A DNA stretch of 64,000 nucleotides. Source: JBCBUE01 sp039818285 (GTDB taxonomy: Bacteria > Planctomycetota > Phycisphaerae > Phycisphaerales > Phycisphaeraceae). Positions 8,839 to 18,256 of the stretch are shown here, in pieces. The translations under genes were made by a program, and so were the position numbers. The number at the start of each line of letters is the position of its first letter. Positions within the stretch are counted from its first letter, which is position 1. Under the pieces are notes generated by a model, which searched no databases, was not told the DNA's origin, and worked only from the letters and a program-made list of their open reading frames with translations. Location of the stretch: positions 20,498 through 84,497 of the forward strand of contig JBCBUE010000007.1 in the NCBI GenBank assembly GCA_039818285.1, given 5' to 3'.

Positions 8839-10272
8839 CTACCAGCGCTCGCCGTTCTCGCGGCGCCACTCCAGGAACGACACGTCCCGATACTCGGTGG
8901 CGACGGGGTGGCGATCCCGATGACGGAGTTCTTGGGCGAGAGGGTCTTCCATGCCCGAACGCCAGCTGCGATACAGCGATTCGAGTTCCGCCGCCGACTC
9001 CGGGTCGCCCGCGATCAGGTCGTTCTGCTCGGCCATGTCAACGCTCAGATCGAACAGGCCCGCCTGGCCACGGTTGGTGACGCGCTTGAGGTCGCCCACC
9101 CGCACGGCCCAATGCTCTCGATCGTTCTGACTCTGAGACCAGAAGAGCTGATCATGCAGCCGATCCACCTCCCCCCGGGCGGCGGGGAGCAGGTTCTTGC
9201 CGTCGATCGGTCGGTCATTCGGCGCCTCGACGCCGGCCACGGCGGCAGCGGTCCCGAAGATGTCCATGCAGGTCACCGGCACCTCGGATTGCGTGCCGGC
9301 CTCCAGTTCGTTCGGCCAGACCACGACGAACGGTACGTGAATCCCGCCCTCGTACATGTGCTGCTTGAACGCACGCAACGGGTCGTTGGTTGCGTGGTTG
9401 GCGGTCGCGCCGCCGTTATCGCTCAGGAAGAAGATCAGCGTGTTCTCGTACAGCCCCTCCGCCTGGAGCGTGTCGATGATCTCGCCGATGCCTTCGTCCA
9501 TGATCTCGACCATGGCGAGGTACGTGTCGCGATCTTTGTCGCCCGTGTTGTAGCGCGCGATGTACTCATCCGGAGCCTGCAGCGGCGTGTGCGGGGCGTT
9601 ATACCCCACGTACGCGAAGAACGGCCGCCCCTTGTTCTGCTTGATGAAGTCGATCGCCTCTTCGGTGATGCGACGGGTGAGGTAGCCCTCGTCGTCGATC
9701 ACTTCGTGACCACGACGGATGGCGTGGTGCACCGACTCACCCGGCGCGGGCGCGGCGAGGTCGAAGTAGTCATGCCCGCCGTGGCCCAGGAAGCCGTAGA
9801 AGGTGTCGAAGCCTTTCTCGACCGGGTTGTCTTCGGGCGCATAGCCGAGGTGCCACTTGCCGAAAACGCCCGATGTGTAGCCGGCGTCGCCGATGACGGC
9901 GGGGATCATAATCTCATCCGTCGGGATCCCCGCCCGGGAGTCGGAGGGCGCATAAAAGCCGAAGCGCTGCTGATAGCGGCCAGTCATTAGCGCGGCGCGG
10001 GTCGGGGCGCAGTTCGGGGCGGTGACGTAGCCCTGATTCATGATCACGCCGTCGCGTGCCAGCCGATCGATGTTCGGCGTCTTGGCGTGCTCGTCGTGAT
10101 GCGGGTTGTAGGTCACGTCGCCGTAGCCGAGGTCGTCGGCAAGCAGGATCACAATATTGGGCTGCTCGGCACGCGCCGGCCCTGCCTGAATCGCGACGGC
10201 GATCAAAGCGAGAAAAACCAGCGCGCGGGCGGCGGCCATCGAAATCGGGAAGAACGCGATGAAGCGTGGCAA
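8839..10272 (-). CDS. Arylsulfatase A-like sulfatase, secreted; probable TTG start
   Basis: 477 residues from a TTG at 10272. I prefer this start because a GGAGG lies six bases upstream (10279-10283 on the complement) and no other start has a good site. ATG at 10239 is the alternative and would still leave a signal peptide. The hydrophobic stretch ends near GPARA. S1 sulfatase motifs: LADDLGYGD, Cys88 in CAPTR (Thr in place of the usual Ser), FGKWHLG, and SDNGG at about 285 followed by MYEGGIHVPF, a combination common in arylsulfatase A / N-acetylgalactosamine-6-sulfatase-like enzymes. It is the first gene of the unit running to the mannose-6-phosphate isomerase and is preceded by an AT-rich promoter region. 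Confidence 0.88.
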   Translation of the reverse strand: MPRFIAFFPISMAAARALVFLALIAVAIQAGPARAEQPNIVILLADDLGYGDVTYNPHHDEHAKTPNIDRLARDGVIMNQGYVTAPNCAPTRAALMTGRYQQRFGFYAPSDSRAGIPTDEIMIPAVIGDAGYTSGVFGKWHLGYAPEDNPVEKGFDTFYGFLGHGGHDYFDLAAPAPGESVHHAIRRGHEVIDDEGYLTRRITEEAIDFIKQNKGRPFFAYVGYNAPHTPLQAPDEYIARYNTGDKDRDTYLAMVEIMDEGIGEIIDTLQAEGLYENTLIFFLSDNGGATANHATNDPLRAFKQHMYEGGIHVPFVVVWPNELEAGTQSEVPVTCMDIFGTAAAVAGVEAPNDRPIDGKNLLPAARGEVDRLHDQLFWSQSQNDREHWAVRVGDLKRVTNRGQAGLFDLSVDMAEQNDLIAGDPESAAELESLYRSWRSGMEDPLAQELRHRDRHPVATEYRDVSFLEWRRENGERW

Positions 10273-10278
10273 TGGAAT

Positions 10279-10283
10279 CCTCC
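10279..10283 (-). promoter_or_regulatory. Shine-Dalgarno site deciding a TTG start
   Basis: On the minus strand GGAGG is followed by six bases and then TTG in frame with the sulfatase at 8839-10272. The ATG candidates at 10239 and 10332 have no comparable site. Confidence 0.55.
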
Positions 10284-10385
10284 GAGCGGGATCGGCGACC
10301 GAAACGAGAGTCAACGCTGGCGAGAGAGACATCAACAGAGTCTGATGAAAACCAGCCAATTTGTCAAATAATTTGTGTTTAATTG

Positions 10386-10391
10386 AATATA
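10386..10391 (-). promoter_or_regulatory. Candidate -10 element for the sulfatase-GH38-manA unit
   Basis: TATATT on the minus strand inside an AT-rich island, about 115 bases upstream of the TTG start. No matching -35 hexamer is obvious. Prediction by eye only. Confidence 0.25.
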
Positions 10392-10604
10392 ATTTATTGG
10401 TTTAATGCTGTTTTTTGATCACGGCAATGCCCTCCTCTTTCTCCCCGTCGCGGCGGCCATCCGATGCGTACTCACAGTCAGTTCACCGCCCAGCGGACAC
10501 CCTGAACGCGGTCGAGCGCGACCGGCTCCACGACGAGGCGTCCACGGACCGCAACGCAATCCGCAGCCGGGGCCCACGAGAGACATGGCGAGCGGCGATG
10601 CCGG

Positions 10605-11495
10605 CTAGCGTTGAGTCGACGGAACGCGTGGGTCTCGGAATGACTTCACGGCTCGGTACGAGAACGCAAGGCCGTTGGGATAACGGTGCATGGGTTGATG
10701 GCCGAGAAGGCTCGCCGAGCCCGAGAGGTCATAGGTCGGTCGATCGGAATCTGCCTGCCGGCTCAGAGCGTACAGCACGTGGAATCCTGACCAAGGGCGC
10801 GTGACCGTAGCCAGGAAGAACCGAGTGGCGTCGTCGTAGGCGAGAAACGCGTCTTGGGCCTGCTGACGAACCATCGCGTCGTGGTCATGTCGCGACCTGA
10901 GAAACCAGCCGATGCGGACCGCGATCACGTCGATGCCGAAGCGATCGTGATACATCTCGCCGGCGTGCTCGGCCATGATCTTCGTCAGCGCGTACCAATT
11001 CCGAGCCCGTTGCTGCCCCAGTGATGGCGCCGCGGGGGAGGCGTCGTGTCTAGCCGTCTGGATCGTGGACGCGAGGATGATCTTTCGGATGCCGGCATCG
11101 ACCGCTTGCTCCATGACGTGATGCAGCCCGAGGATGTTGGGCTCGAGCAACTCATCGGCGAGTGTCGCGCTGCCCGCGGCGTTGGCGGCGAGGTGGATCA
11201 CGTGGGTCGCGCCCTCGCAAGCCGAGCGGATCGCGGCCGGGTCAGTCAACGAGCCAATGACGGTCGGGATCCCAGGCTCGCCCTGGCGAACCGGAACACG
11301 ATCGAACCCGATCGTGTCAATACCGGCGTCGCGGAGCGCGGGACCAACGATACGCCCGACCAGCCCGCTCGCCCCAGTGATCAGAACGCGCGTCGTCGAC
11401 CGCGCCGGAGCGTGGCGGCCGTCGAGCAGGAACGACGAGCGGCTTGGCGCCGATGACGAGTCGGCCAGCTCACCGTGGCTCGCTTCGTCAAGCAT
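10605..11495 (-). CDS. NAD-dependent epimerase/dehydratase, uronate-dehydrogenase-like
   Basis: 296 residues. Extended short-chain dehydrogenase fold: Rossmann motif TGASGLVG at about 40-47 after an unusual 35-residue N-terminal extension rich in Ser and Ala, a conserved LAANA region near 102, and the catalytic Tyr168-x3-Lys172 in WYALTK. Size and motifs resemble uronate dehydrogenases, which oxidise glucuronate or galacturonate with NAD, more than UDP-sugar epimerases; the distinction is not certain. It lies 24 bases after a sulfatase and ends that operon. If the reading is right, it handles the uronic acid released once the polysaccharide has been desulfated and cleaved. No signal peptide. 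Confidence 0.75.
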   Translation of the reverse strand: MLDEASHGELADSSSAPSRSSFLLDGRHAPARSTTRVLITGASGLVGRIVGPALRDAGIDTIGFDRVPVRQGEPGIPTVIGSLTDPAAIRSACEGATHVIHLAANAAGSATLADELLEPNILGLHHVMEQAVDAGIRKIILASTIQTARHDASPAAPSLGQQRARNWYALTKIMAEHAGEMYHDRFGIDVIAVRIGWFLRSRHDHDAMVRQQAQDAFLAYDDATRFFLATVTRPWSGFHVLYALSRQADSDRPTYDLSGSASLLGHQPMHRYPNGLAFSYRAVKSFRDPRVPSTQR

Positions 11496-11519
11496 CCGAC
11501 TGTCTTGACACCCCGCGGC

Positions 11520-13031
11520 TCATTCCTTGGGTTCCCAATAGAACTCCTCGCCGTTCGTCACCAGCCGCATCTGCTGCCGGGCGACCAGCCCGGGCTCGGC
11601 GAAGGTCGAGGGCGCCGCCGCGCGATATTCCGCTTTGACCGAGGCATAGGCAGGTTCATTGGCGACGTTGTGCCACTCATGCGGATCGGCCTGGACGTCG
11701 TAAAGTTCCTCGGCGTCGTCGCGGTACTTGATGTATCGGTATTGCGCGTCCATGATGGCGTATTCCTCGGGCACCATTCCCGGCAACAGCACCTTGCGGT
11801 CTCGGGCCTGAGACACGTCGCGGAGCATCGGCGCTAGCGAGACGCCGTCGCGCGACTGCGTGTCGTTGAGGTCGCACAGCTCGTCAAAGGTCGGCAGCAT
11901 GTCGATCAGGCTGACCGTCGCGTCGATCGACTTGCCCTTCTCGATGCCGGGGCCCGCCCACATGAAAGGGACGTTGGACGTCCGCTCCCACAGCTTGTGC
12001 TTGCCCCAGTGCTTCTCGCCGCGGTGGTAGCCGTGATCGCTCCACAGCACGATGATCGTGTTGTCGGCGTTGGGCCCGGCTTCGAGCGCATCGAGCACGC
12101 GGCCGAGCATGGCGTCGGCGTACGTGATGCTGGCGAGGTATCCGTGGTGTGCGTCTTTCACGGCGCCGAGTTCTTCGAGCCGGCGTTGATGATTCAGTCG
12201 ACCGTTCTGCTGCCTGCGGATCCGCTCGGGCAGGTCATCGATGTCGTTCTCGAGCATCGGCACATCTTCGATCGCGTCGCGGTCGTACATGTCAAAGTAC
12301 TTCTGCGGCACGTAGTTCGGAAAGTGTGGCGCGTAGAGACCGACGGCAACAAAGAATGGCCGATCGTGCACGCGACCCACCTGTTCGGCGGCGTAGTTGG
12401 CCCAAATCGTATCGGCCATGGCCTCTTCGTTCTCGTTGAGGATCGGGCCCCACTCCATGTAGAGGCCCCCGGTAATCTCCCTGCCGGCATTGAACGGGCT
12501 GTACGGAAACGGCTGTGGCAGGATTGGGCTGTCGAACGGCCAGCTCTTGAGTGGATAGGCTTGGAGACGCTGCTCGGGGGTTCTCGTGAAGAACTCCGTC
12601 CAGCCACGCAGGTCCACAAACCCTTCTCGATGGTGATACAGCTTGCCCACGCCGTACGTCGCGTAGCCGGCGTTCGCGAAGAGCATCTGAAGCGGGACGA
12701 TGTCGGGGTTGTGTTGCGGGTAATACTGGATCGTGTAGCAGCCCGTGGTCGGGGCGAACCGGCCGGTGAAGATCGCGGTGCGTGACGGCGCGCAGTAAAT
12801 CCCGGCGGTGTGGCCGTTCTGGAACGTCACGCCCCTCGCCGCCAGCCGATCCATGTTGGGCGTGATGGCCCGGTCCGAACCCATCGGCCCGATCCAGTCG
12901 TTCATATCGTCGACAGCAAAGAATAGAACATTGGGGCGTTGCGGCTCGGCATGGCCGAGGCCCGGCAGAGATACCAGCGTTGCCAAGAGGCACAGAGCCA
13001 AAACAGCACAGATTCGATTCGCAAGCTGCAT
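11520..13031 (-). CDS. Sulfatase, secreted
   Basis: 503 residues with a Sec signal peptide ending near GHA at 26-28. Motifs: AVDDMNDWIG metal pair at 41-42, Cys80 in CAPSR, GVGKLYHH in place of the usual GKWH, and SDHGYHRGEKHWGKH around 334. The VDDMNDW and HRGEKxxWGKxxLWE signatures are typical of a planctomycete-rich iduronate-2-sulfatase-like group. It is the middle gene of a three-gene minus-strand unit: 56 bases after a Tat-signal sulfatase and 24 bases before the uronate-dehydrogenase-like gene. That context suggests activity on a sulfated uronic acid or its neighbour (inference). Confidence 0.9.
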   Translation of the reverse strand: MQLANRICAVLALCLLATLVSLPGLGHAEPQRPNVLFFAVDDMNDWIGPMGSDRAITPNMDRLAARGVTFQNGHTAGIYCAPSRTAIFTGRFAPTTGCYTIQYYPQHNPDIVPLQMLFANAGYATYGVGKLYHHREGFVDLRGWTEFFTRTPEQRLQAYPLKSWPFDSPILPQPFPYSPFNAGREITGGLYMEWGPILNENEEAMADTIWANYAAEQVGRVHDRPFFVAVGLYAPHFPNYVPQKYFDMYDRDAIEDVPMLENDIDDLPERIRRQQNGRLNHQRRLEELGAVKDAHHGYLASITYADAMLGRVLDALEAGPNADNTIIVLWSDHGYHRGEKHWGKHKLWERTSNVPFMWAGPGIEKGKSIDATVSLIDMLPTFDELCDLNDTQSRDGVSLAPMLRDVSQARDRKVLLPGMVPEEYAIMDAQYRYIKYRDDAEELYDVQADPHEWHNVANEPAYASVKAEYRAAAPSTFAEPGLVARQQMRLVTNGEEFYWEPKE

Positions 13032-13087
13032 AAGGAAAGGTCCCGTTTGATATAAGGCTCAGTGAGATCGAGTCACGACGCGGGAGG

Positions 13088-14641
13088 TCAAGCGGGCGCC
13101 GTCGAAGCAAACGCATGAACCTCTTGCAGCTTGTCGCTCATCTCTCGCACGGTAGACGCCGCGGACAACGACTCCGCGATGTTGTGATGCTGCTGCGGGT
13201 CGTTCTGCATGTCATAGAGCTCGCGCGTGCCCGAGGTCTCCCACTCGGTGTAGCGGTAGCGATCCGTACGGATCGATCGGCCGTTCTTGTGATTTCGCTG
13301 CCGAACTGGGTCGCCGATCAGAACGGTGTAGGCGGCCTCGCGGAGCTGGTGCGACGGGTCTTGCATGACCGGGCGAAGGCTCTGGCCGTGCATCGCGTGC
13401 GGCTGATCGATGCCGCAGACATCGCAGAGCGTGGGGTAGAGGTCCACCATCTCTACCGGTGAAGTTGATCGGCTGCCGGGGTTGGTCACGCCGGGGACGC
13501 GCACGATCAGCGGCACGCGGGCGGACTCTTCGAACAGCGTGGCCTTGCCCCACATGCCGTTCTCGCCGAGCGAGTAGCCGTTGTCACTCGACAGGATGAC
13601 GATCGTGTTGTCCCACTGGCCGGTGGCCTTGAGGCGATCCACCACGCGGCCGAAGAGGGTGTCGAGGTACGTGACCGAGGCATAGTACGCCTGGGCGATC
13701 TGACGAGCCAGGGCGGGATCGTGTCGACCTTCCTCGAATCCAAAACTCTTGAATCGGCCCGACATGGCCGCGCGGGGGCGCGATTCCCAGCCCTGCCAGT
13801 ACGGATCGAGCACCGGCACGGACTCGACGGGGTACATCTCGAAGAAACGATCCGGCGCCCAGAATGGCACGTGCGTCATGCCGAAGCCCAGCGCCGCGAA
13901 GAAGGGGCGATCGGCCTCCTCGTCGATCCAGCCTTCGACGTGCTGGGTCATCTTGCCGAAGTTCTGCTCGTTGTCGGTCATGCCCGACGGACCGTACACC
14001 GGCGGGGTCTGCGTGCTGTCGGGCGTGTTGTCCTGGATGTACCGGTCGAGCAACGCGCGCTTGGCGTCGGTGTCGGCGGGCCCGTTCTCTTGCTCGAACT
14101 GCCGGGTGAGCTGATAGGCAAAGACATCCTTGGTGTTGAGCTTGGATGGGGCGCCTGGCATCGCGTCCCAACCGGCGTCTCTGGGGTCCGAGTGGGCGTT
14201 GAACAGCTTGCCGACGCGACCGGTCCAGTAGCCGTTGTTCTTGAACTGCTCGGGCATCGTCACGATGCCGGGCATCTGCTTCTGGAGCACGTCGCTGTTG
14301 TGCAGGTTGCCGGTGGTCTCGCAGTGCAGCCCGGTCATGAACGAGGCCCGCGAGGGACCGCAAACGGGGTACTGGCACTGGCAGTTCTCGAAAGTCATCG
14401 ACTCGCGGGCAAAGGCGTCGAGGTTGGGCGTGATGGCGTAGTCGTCGCCATAACAACCCATGCGGCAGTTCAGGTCGTCGATGTTGAAGAAGACGACGTT
14501 GAGGCGGCGCGAGCCGTCGGCCTGACCGAACGCCATCCGCGGCCACAGCGAGGCCGCGCCGGCGGCCAGCGTGCCGCCCAGGAAGGCGCGCCGCGTGAGC
14601 GGGCTGCCTGGAGTGGGGTGTTGGATAGAGCGAGTGGGCAT
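13088..14641 (-). CDS. Sulfatase with Tat signal peptide
   Basis: 517 residues from the ATG at 14641. The frame is open to 14716, but the extra residues do not look like a leader, whereas this ATG places a twin-arginine motif LTRRAFLGG at about 15-23 followed by an Ala-rich stretch ending FGQA. Sulfatase motifs: FFNIDDLNCRMG metal pair, Cys94 in CGPSR, and SSDNGYSLGENGMWGK around 351. Tat export implies the enzyme folds, and probably gains its formylglycine, before crossing the membrane. It is the first gene of its operon; the AT-rich stretch 14690-14765 is the likely promoter region. Confidence 0.88.
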   Translation of the reverse strand: MPTRSIQHPTPGSPLTRRAFLGGTLAAGAASLWPRMAFGQADGSRRLNVVFFNIDDLNCRMGCYGDDYAITPNLDAFARESMTFENCQCQYPVCGPSRASFMTGLHCETTGNLHNSDVLQKQMPGIVTMPEQFKNNGYWTGRVGKLFNAHSDPRDAGWDAMPGAPSKLNTKDVFAYQLTRQFEQENGPADTDAKRALLDRYIQDNTPDSTQTPPVYGPSGMTDNEQNFGKMTQHVEGWIDEEADRPFFAALGFGMTHVPFWAPDRFFEMYPVESVPVLDPYWQGWESRPRAAMSGRFKSFGFEEGRHDPALARQIAQAYYASVTYLDTLFGRVVDRLKATGQWDNTIVILSSDNGYSLGENGMWGKATLFEESARVPLIVRVPGVTNPGSRSTSPVEMVDLYPTLCDVCGIDQPHAMHGQSLRPVMQDPSHQLREAAYTVLIGDPVRQRNHKNGRSIRTDRYRYTEWETSGTRELYDMQNDPQQHHNIAESLSAASTVREMSDKLQEVHAFASTAPA

Positions 14642-14714
14642 GATGTTCTTAATCAGCAGGAAGCGAGATGGGTCGAATACGGGGCGTAATATGCCCTTAT
14701 CTGTGTGAAATTTC

Positions 14715-14720
14715 AATATA
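14715..14720 (-). promoter_or_regulatory. Candidate -10 element for the Tat-sulfatase operon
   Basis: TATATT on the minus strand (AATATA on the plus strand) about 75 bases upstream of the ATG at 14641, within a 75-base AT-rich island. No -35 was recognised. Confidence 0.25.
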
Positions 14721-14778
14721 ATGTATCAGAAATATTGTTATTTATTTTGGTTTATCAAATTGAGACCCCACATTGCGC

Positions 14779-16332
14779 TCAGGTCGGACGAGCGTCGAGG
14801 CCCTCGCGAAGTGGCGGCGGCACGGCGGTCCGGTCGGCCCACGCGCGCCATTGCTCGCGCAATGACGCGACGGTCGCGTGGTGATCCCGCCGCCGCGCGG
14901 CGTCCCCGAGCAGGTTGGTCATCTCGTGCGGGTCCGCCTCAAGGTCGTACAGCGCGTCGAGCCCCTCCCCGCTCGGCTCGTTGCGGGTGATGTATTTCCA
15001 TGGGCCCTGGCGGACCATGTAGTTCGGCTGCGTTGGCCCGTGAAAGTGCCACTCGGTCACGACCGTCGCCTCGGCATCCTCGAAGCCGTCCATCAGGCGA
15101 CGCCACGACCGCCCGTGGTTCGCGGGGGCCTTCACGTCGAGGTAATCCAGCAGCGTGGCGAACACATCAATGGTTGATACCGGGGCCTCGGCGGTGTGGC
15201 TCGCGGGCACTCGGCCGGGGAAGCGAAGCATCATGGGCACCCGGTTCGACTCCTCGTAGAAGACGTTCTTCTCACGCATGCCGTGTGCGCCCAGCATCTC
15301 TCCGTGGTCAGAGCAGAAAACAACCATGGTGTTGTCCGTCAATCCCAGCTGATCAAGCCCATCCAGGATCGCCCCGACCCAATGATCGAGCTCGGTGACC
15401 GTCCCCAAGTAGTTGCTAACGAAGTACGCCAAGCGCGACGGGTCGCGGTACTGCGACAGCCATCCCCGGCCGTTGCCATCGGCGTAAGGCGAATCGATCA
15501 TCGGGTCGTCGATCGAAGCCGGGATCGGCACGTCGCCCACCGGGTAGAGGCCGTGGTAAGGCTCGGTCACCAGGTGCGGCGCATGCGGGACGAAGAAGTC
15601 GAAGTGAATGGCAAACGGCCCGTCGCCCGCGGCGACACGCTCAAGGGCCCGCACGTACGATCGCCCCTCGTAGGCGGTCCTTGAGTACCTCGGATCGATC
15701 TGGATCAGCCCGTGGTTGTCCGGTTGGGTTGGACTTGGCGGGCCCGGGGGGCGACCGACGATGGTCGGCGACGGCGGTTGGCCCCAGCGGCTGTCGATTG
15801 GGTCCATCCGATACGGCCTGCCGTACAAGCGATCGACCTGCTCGCCCTCGCGGGGCTCGGCCGCGGGCACGTGCTCGTCGATGTACTCTTGGAACGCCCT
15901 CTCAAGCGGCTTGCCGAAGCCGTTGTCCGCACGGGCCAACCCGGCGACGTGCACCGTGTTGTCGTAGACCTCGGCACGATGGATCGGGCAGTGCCACTTG
16001 CCGTGATACTCGACGCGGTAGCCGGCGTCGGCCAGCACCTCGTCGTGCGTGCGTTGCGGCATGAGCGATTCGGCGCCCTCGCCGTAAATGCAGTGGTGGT
16101 CGAGGACGCCGGTCGCCGCGACGGCGTGCCCGGTGAGCATGGACGATCGACCCGGCCCGCAGACGGCGCACTGCGCGTAGCAGCGGCGCATCCGCGTCCC
16201 TTCGGCCGCGAGGCGGTCGATATTCGGCGTCCGGATCATCGAGTGGCCGGCGCAGCCCAGCGTGTCGTGCCGAAGCTGGTCGGCGAGAATGAACACGAGG
16301 TTCGGTCGCGAATCGTGAGAGTTGTTGCGCAT
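14779..16332 (-). CDS. Sulfatase, no signal peptide, CGPGR active site
   Basis: 517 residues from the ATG at 16332, chosen because MRNNSHDSRPNLVFILAD brings the sulfatase core directly to the N-terminus and a CGAGG-type site precedes it. Upstream in frame lies only the shadow of the SDR gene. Motifs: ADQLRHDTLG (one Asp plus Gln instead of the Asp pair), Cys58 in CGPGR (Gly where Ser or Thr is normal), YHGKWH, and SDHGEMLGAHGMREKN around 342. The ADQ and SDHGxxLGxHG features place it with the choline-sulfatase/heparan-sulfatase side of S1. No leader is visible, so it should be cytoplasmic and act on imported oligosaccharides. It is 11 bases after the SDR gene. Confidence 0.87.
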   Translation of the reverse strand: MRNNSHDSRPNLVFILADQLRHDTLGCAGHSMIRTPNIDRLAAEGTRMRRCYAQCAVCGPGRSSMLTGHAVAATGVLDHHCIYGEGAESLMPQRTHDEVLADAGYRVEYHGKWHCPIHRAEVYDNTVHVAGLARADNGFGKPLERAFQEYIDEHVPAAEPREGEQVDRLYGRPYRMDPIDSRWGQPPSPTIVGRPPGPPSPTQPDNHGLIQIDPRYSRTAYEGRSYVRALERVAAGDGPFAIHFDFFVPHAPHLVTEPYHGLYPVGDVPIPASIDDPMIDSPYADGNGRGWLSQYRDPSRLAYFVSNYLGTVTELDHWVGAILDGLDQLGLTDNTMVVFCSDHGEMLGAHGMREKNVFYEESNRVPMMLRFPGRVPASHTAEAPVSTIDVFATLLDYLDVKAPANHGRSWRRLMDGFEDAEATVVTEWHFHGPTQPNYMVRQGPWKYITRNEPSGEGLDALYDLEADPHEMTNLLGDAARRRDHHATVASLREQWRAWADRTAVPPPLREGLDARPT

Positions 16333-16343
16333 AGGGCCTCGAG

Positions 16344-17036
16344 CTACCAAGGAACGGGCTCGCGATCCTTGAAGAAACCGCCGGTCGGGCCGTCGTCGTC
16401 CAAGGTGGCGAGCCAAACGGCGGTGTCCGCGCCTTGGCGTACCGTCCGAGGAGCAGCAACGCCACCCATCTCGCCCATGCGGGTGGCAATGTGGCCGGGG
16501 CACGTCGCGTTGATCTTCACGCAAGCGTCGGTGACGCGGGCAAAGTTGACGGTCATCGCGTTGAGCGCCGCCTTGGAGACGCTGTACGCCGCGTGGCTCG
16601 GCGCCGCACCGGTTGTCATCGACCCCGCCATGGAAGAGACATTGACGACACGACCGCGGCCGCGTTCGACCATGCCGGGGATTAGCGACTGGCTCAGCAA
16701 CCACGGACCGATCACGTTCACCTGAAACGTCTGAGCGACCACCTCGGCCGACGTGGTGTACGGGTCTTCGATCCAACGCACGCCGGCGTTGTTGACGAGG
16801 ACATCGATCTCGATGCCGTCATCGTCGAGCCGCTTTAATAACCGCCCGATCGACGCCAGGTCGTCGAAGTCAAGAAACTCCCAGCGGGCTACGGGGGCGC
16901 CAGCGTCGGCTTTGACGGTATCGGCCGCCTTAAGGTCGCGGCAGGTCAAGACAAGGCGGAATCCTTCGTCGCCGAGCTGCCGCGCGATTTCGAGACCGAG
17001 GCCTCGATTCGCCCCGGTGATCAACGCGGTTCTCAT
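16344..17036 (-). CDS. Short-chain dehydrogenase/reductase
   Basis: 230 residues, classical SDR. The cofactor motif TGANRGLG is at 7-14, NNAG at 82-85, the catalytic Ser in NVSSMAG near 134-135, and Tyr151-x3-Lys155 in YSVSKAALN. The substrate cannot be told from sequence. It lies 77 bases after a pseudopilin gene and 11 bases before a leaderless sulfatase, so a role in oxidising or reducing a sugar released by the sulfatase is plausible (inference). Cytoplasmic. Confidence 0.85.
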   Translation of the reverse strand: MRTALITGANRGLGLEIARQLGDEGFRLVLTCRDLKAADTVKADAGAPVARWEFLDFDDLASIGRLLKRLDDDGIEIDVLVNNAGVRWIEDPYTTSAEVVAQTFQVNVIGPWLLSQSLIPGMVERGRGRVVNVSSMAGSMTTGAAPSHAAYSVSKAALNAMTVNFARVTDACVKINATCPGHIATRMGEMGGVAAPRTVRQGADTAVWLATLDDDGPTGGFFKDREPVPW

Positions 17037-17113
17037 GAACTCACCCGCCGTGACCTAAGTCGATGCGTAACTGCTCTGGATCGAAGCACAACGGGGGCAT
17101 CCGCGGCGAGAGT

Positions 17114-18034
17114 TCACGGGCCAGGCGCAGGGTAGCGCGTCGGAACGAAGGCTCGCACCGACATCTCGACGCTGAGCCCCTGGCGGACGTTCACGTCGGA
17201 GGAGAAGCCGCCGAACGCATTCTCGCTGGTCGAGAAGATGTTGTCGGCGGCGTTGTTGGTCGCGCCGTTCATCCTCACCGATCCGATCTCGAGCTCGGAG
17301 GACTGCTGGCCCGCGACGTGGCCGTCGGCGAAGGCGATCGCACCGTTCCAGTTGCCGGCGTTGTCTGGCTGATTCCAGATGCTCCCGTGTGAAGACACAT
17401 CGTTGTCGTTGACAACGCGCGTGTCGCTTTCGATCAAGCGATCGCTCACGATCGGAACGGTCGAGTTGGCGTTGTCGCGCCACTCGAAGCAGCGTCCCTC
17501 GGCGATCGCCGCGCCAGAGCCGTTGCCCAGCTTGAGTGAGGCCAGCGCGTAGGACGAAAGCGGGGCCTGCCGGCCCAGCGAGGCCGTCCCGTCCTGCGCG
17601 TCCGCGATGAGAGCAACGGGATCGATCGTTTCGTTCGGTTCGGCAGGGCTGGCGAGATACGCGCTCGTCACGTAGTCGCCATTCACCAACGTCCACCACC
17701 GGGCGAACATCTCGCCACCCGTCTGCAAAGCGTCGATACCGGTCTGAAGAGCGGTCGCGGGGCCGAGTTCGTCTTGATCTGCGAAGGTGGCCGCCGCGTC
17801 ACCCGCGACGGGCCCCGAGCTGGACATCCCGGCGAACCACCCCTTGTTGTCCTGAGAGTGGATGAAGAAGCCCTGGCCGATCCCTCGGACCTGGGTGTCG
17901 CTCTGGAGACGGCGCGCGGTCTGTCGAGCGGCGCCCAGCGCCGGCAGGAGGATCGCGATCAGCAGGGCAATGATGCTGATGACCACCAGGAGCTCGATCA
18001 GCGTAAAGCCTGGGTCTGAACGGAAACGTGGCAT
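17114..18034 (-). CDS. Pseudopilin-like protein with prepilin N-terminal motif
   Basis: 306 residues from the ATG at 18034. A GGAG six to seven bases upstream supports this start over the in-frame TTG at 18046. The N-terminus has the type IV prepilin cleavage/methylation signature GFTLIELLVVISIIALL with Glu at +5, followed by the hydrophobic helix. The rest is a globular extracytoplasmic domain with a GNWNGAIAFADGHV motif of the kind seen in the large planctomycete family of H-X9-DG/DUF1559-like pseudopilins. It leads an operon with an SDR and a sulfatase. Two related proteins occur at 41018 and 55333. Function is unknown; surface attachment to or sensing of the polysaccharide is a guess. Confidence 0.85.
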   Translation of the reverse strand: MPRFRSDPGFTLIELLVVISIIALLIAILLPALGAARQTARRLQSDTQVRGIGQGFFIHSQDNKGWFAGMSSSGPVAGDAAATFADQDELGPATALQTGIDALQTGGEMFARWWTLVNGDYVTSAYLASPAEPNETIDPVALIADAQDGTASLGRQAPLSSYALASLKLGNGSGAAIAEGRCFEWRDNANSTVPIVSDRLIESDTRVVNDNDVSSHGSIWNQPDNAGNWNGAIAFADGHVAGQQSSELEIGSVRMNGATNNAADNIFSTSENAFGGFSSDVNVRQGLSVEMSVRAFVPTRYPAPGP

Positions 18035-18256
18035 AAGAGACTCCAAAGAGATGTGTCAATCTGGACAATACATGTGATCTGCGAAAAACTCAACCATTAA
18101 TCAAATAAATTTGATATTTTTAAGTTTAAAATTATGTAATTTTAATGGTTTTTCTAGCCCGCTCGACACGGTGCCGCACGAACACCGATCGCGATTCGAC
18201 GTGTCCGTTCGGAATACAGCGCAGAAAAAGAGCTCGTACCGCCCGCGACCGAGCCT
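18035..18256. other. AT-rich promoter region between operons
   Basis: About 222 bases. Positions 18075-18150 are extremely AT-rich, including runs of A and T on both strands, and probably carry the promoter of the pseudopilin-SDR-sulfatase unit. The remaining bases next to the sulfatase stop at 18257 show no clear hairpin terminator. Confidence 0.35.

Larger units (their letters stand above)
10273..10604. other. Intergenic region with AT-rich promoter segment, no gene
   Basis: 332 bases between two minus-strand units. About 10350-10415 is strongly AT-rich and holds a possible -10 (TATATT on the minus strand at 10386-10391). The remainder, about 10420-10604, is GC-rich, with no convincing start-plus-ribosome-site combination, no protein-like frame and no terminator hairpin that I could see. 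Confidence 0.5.
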
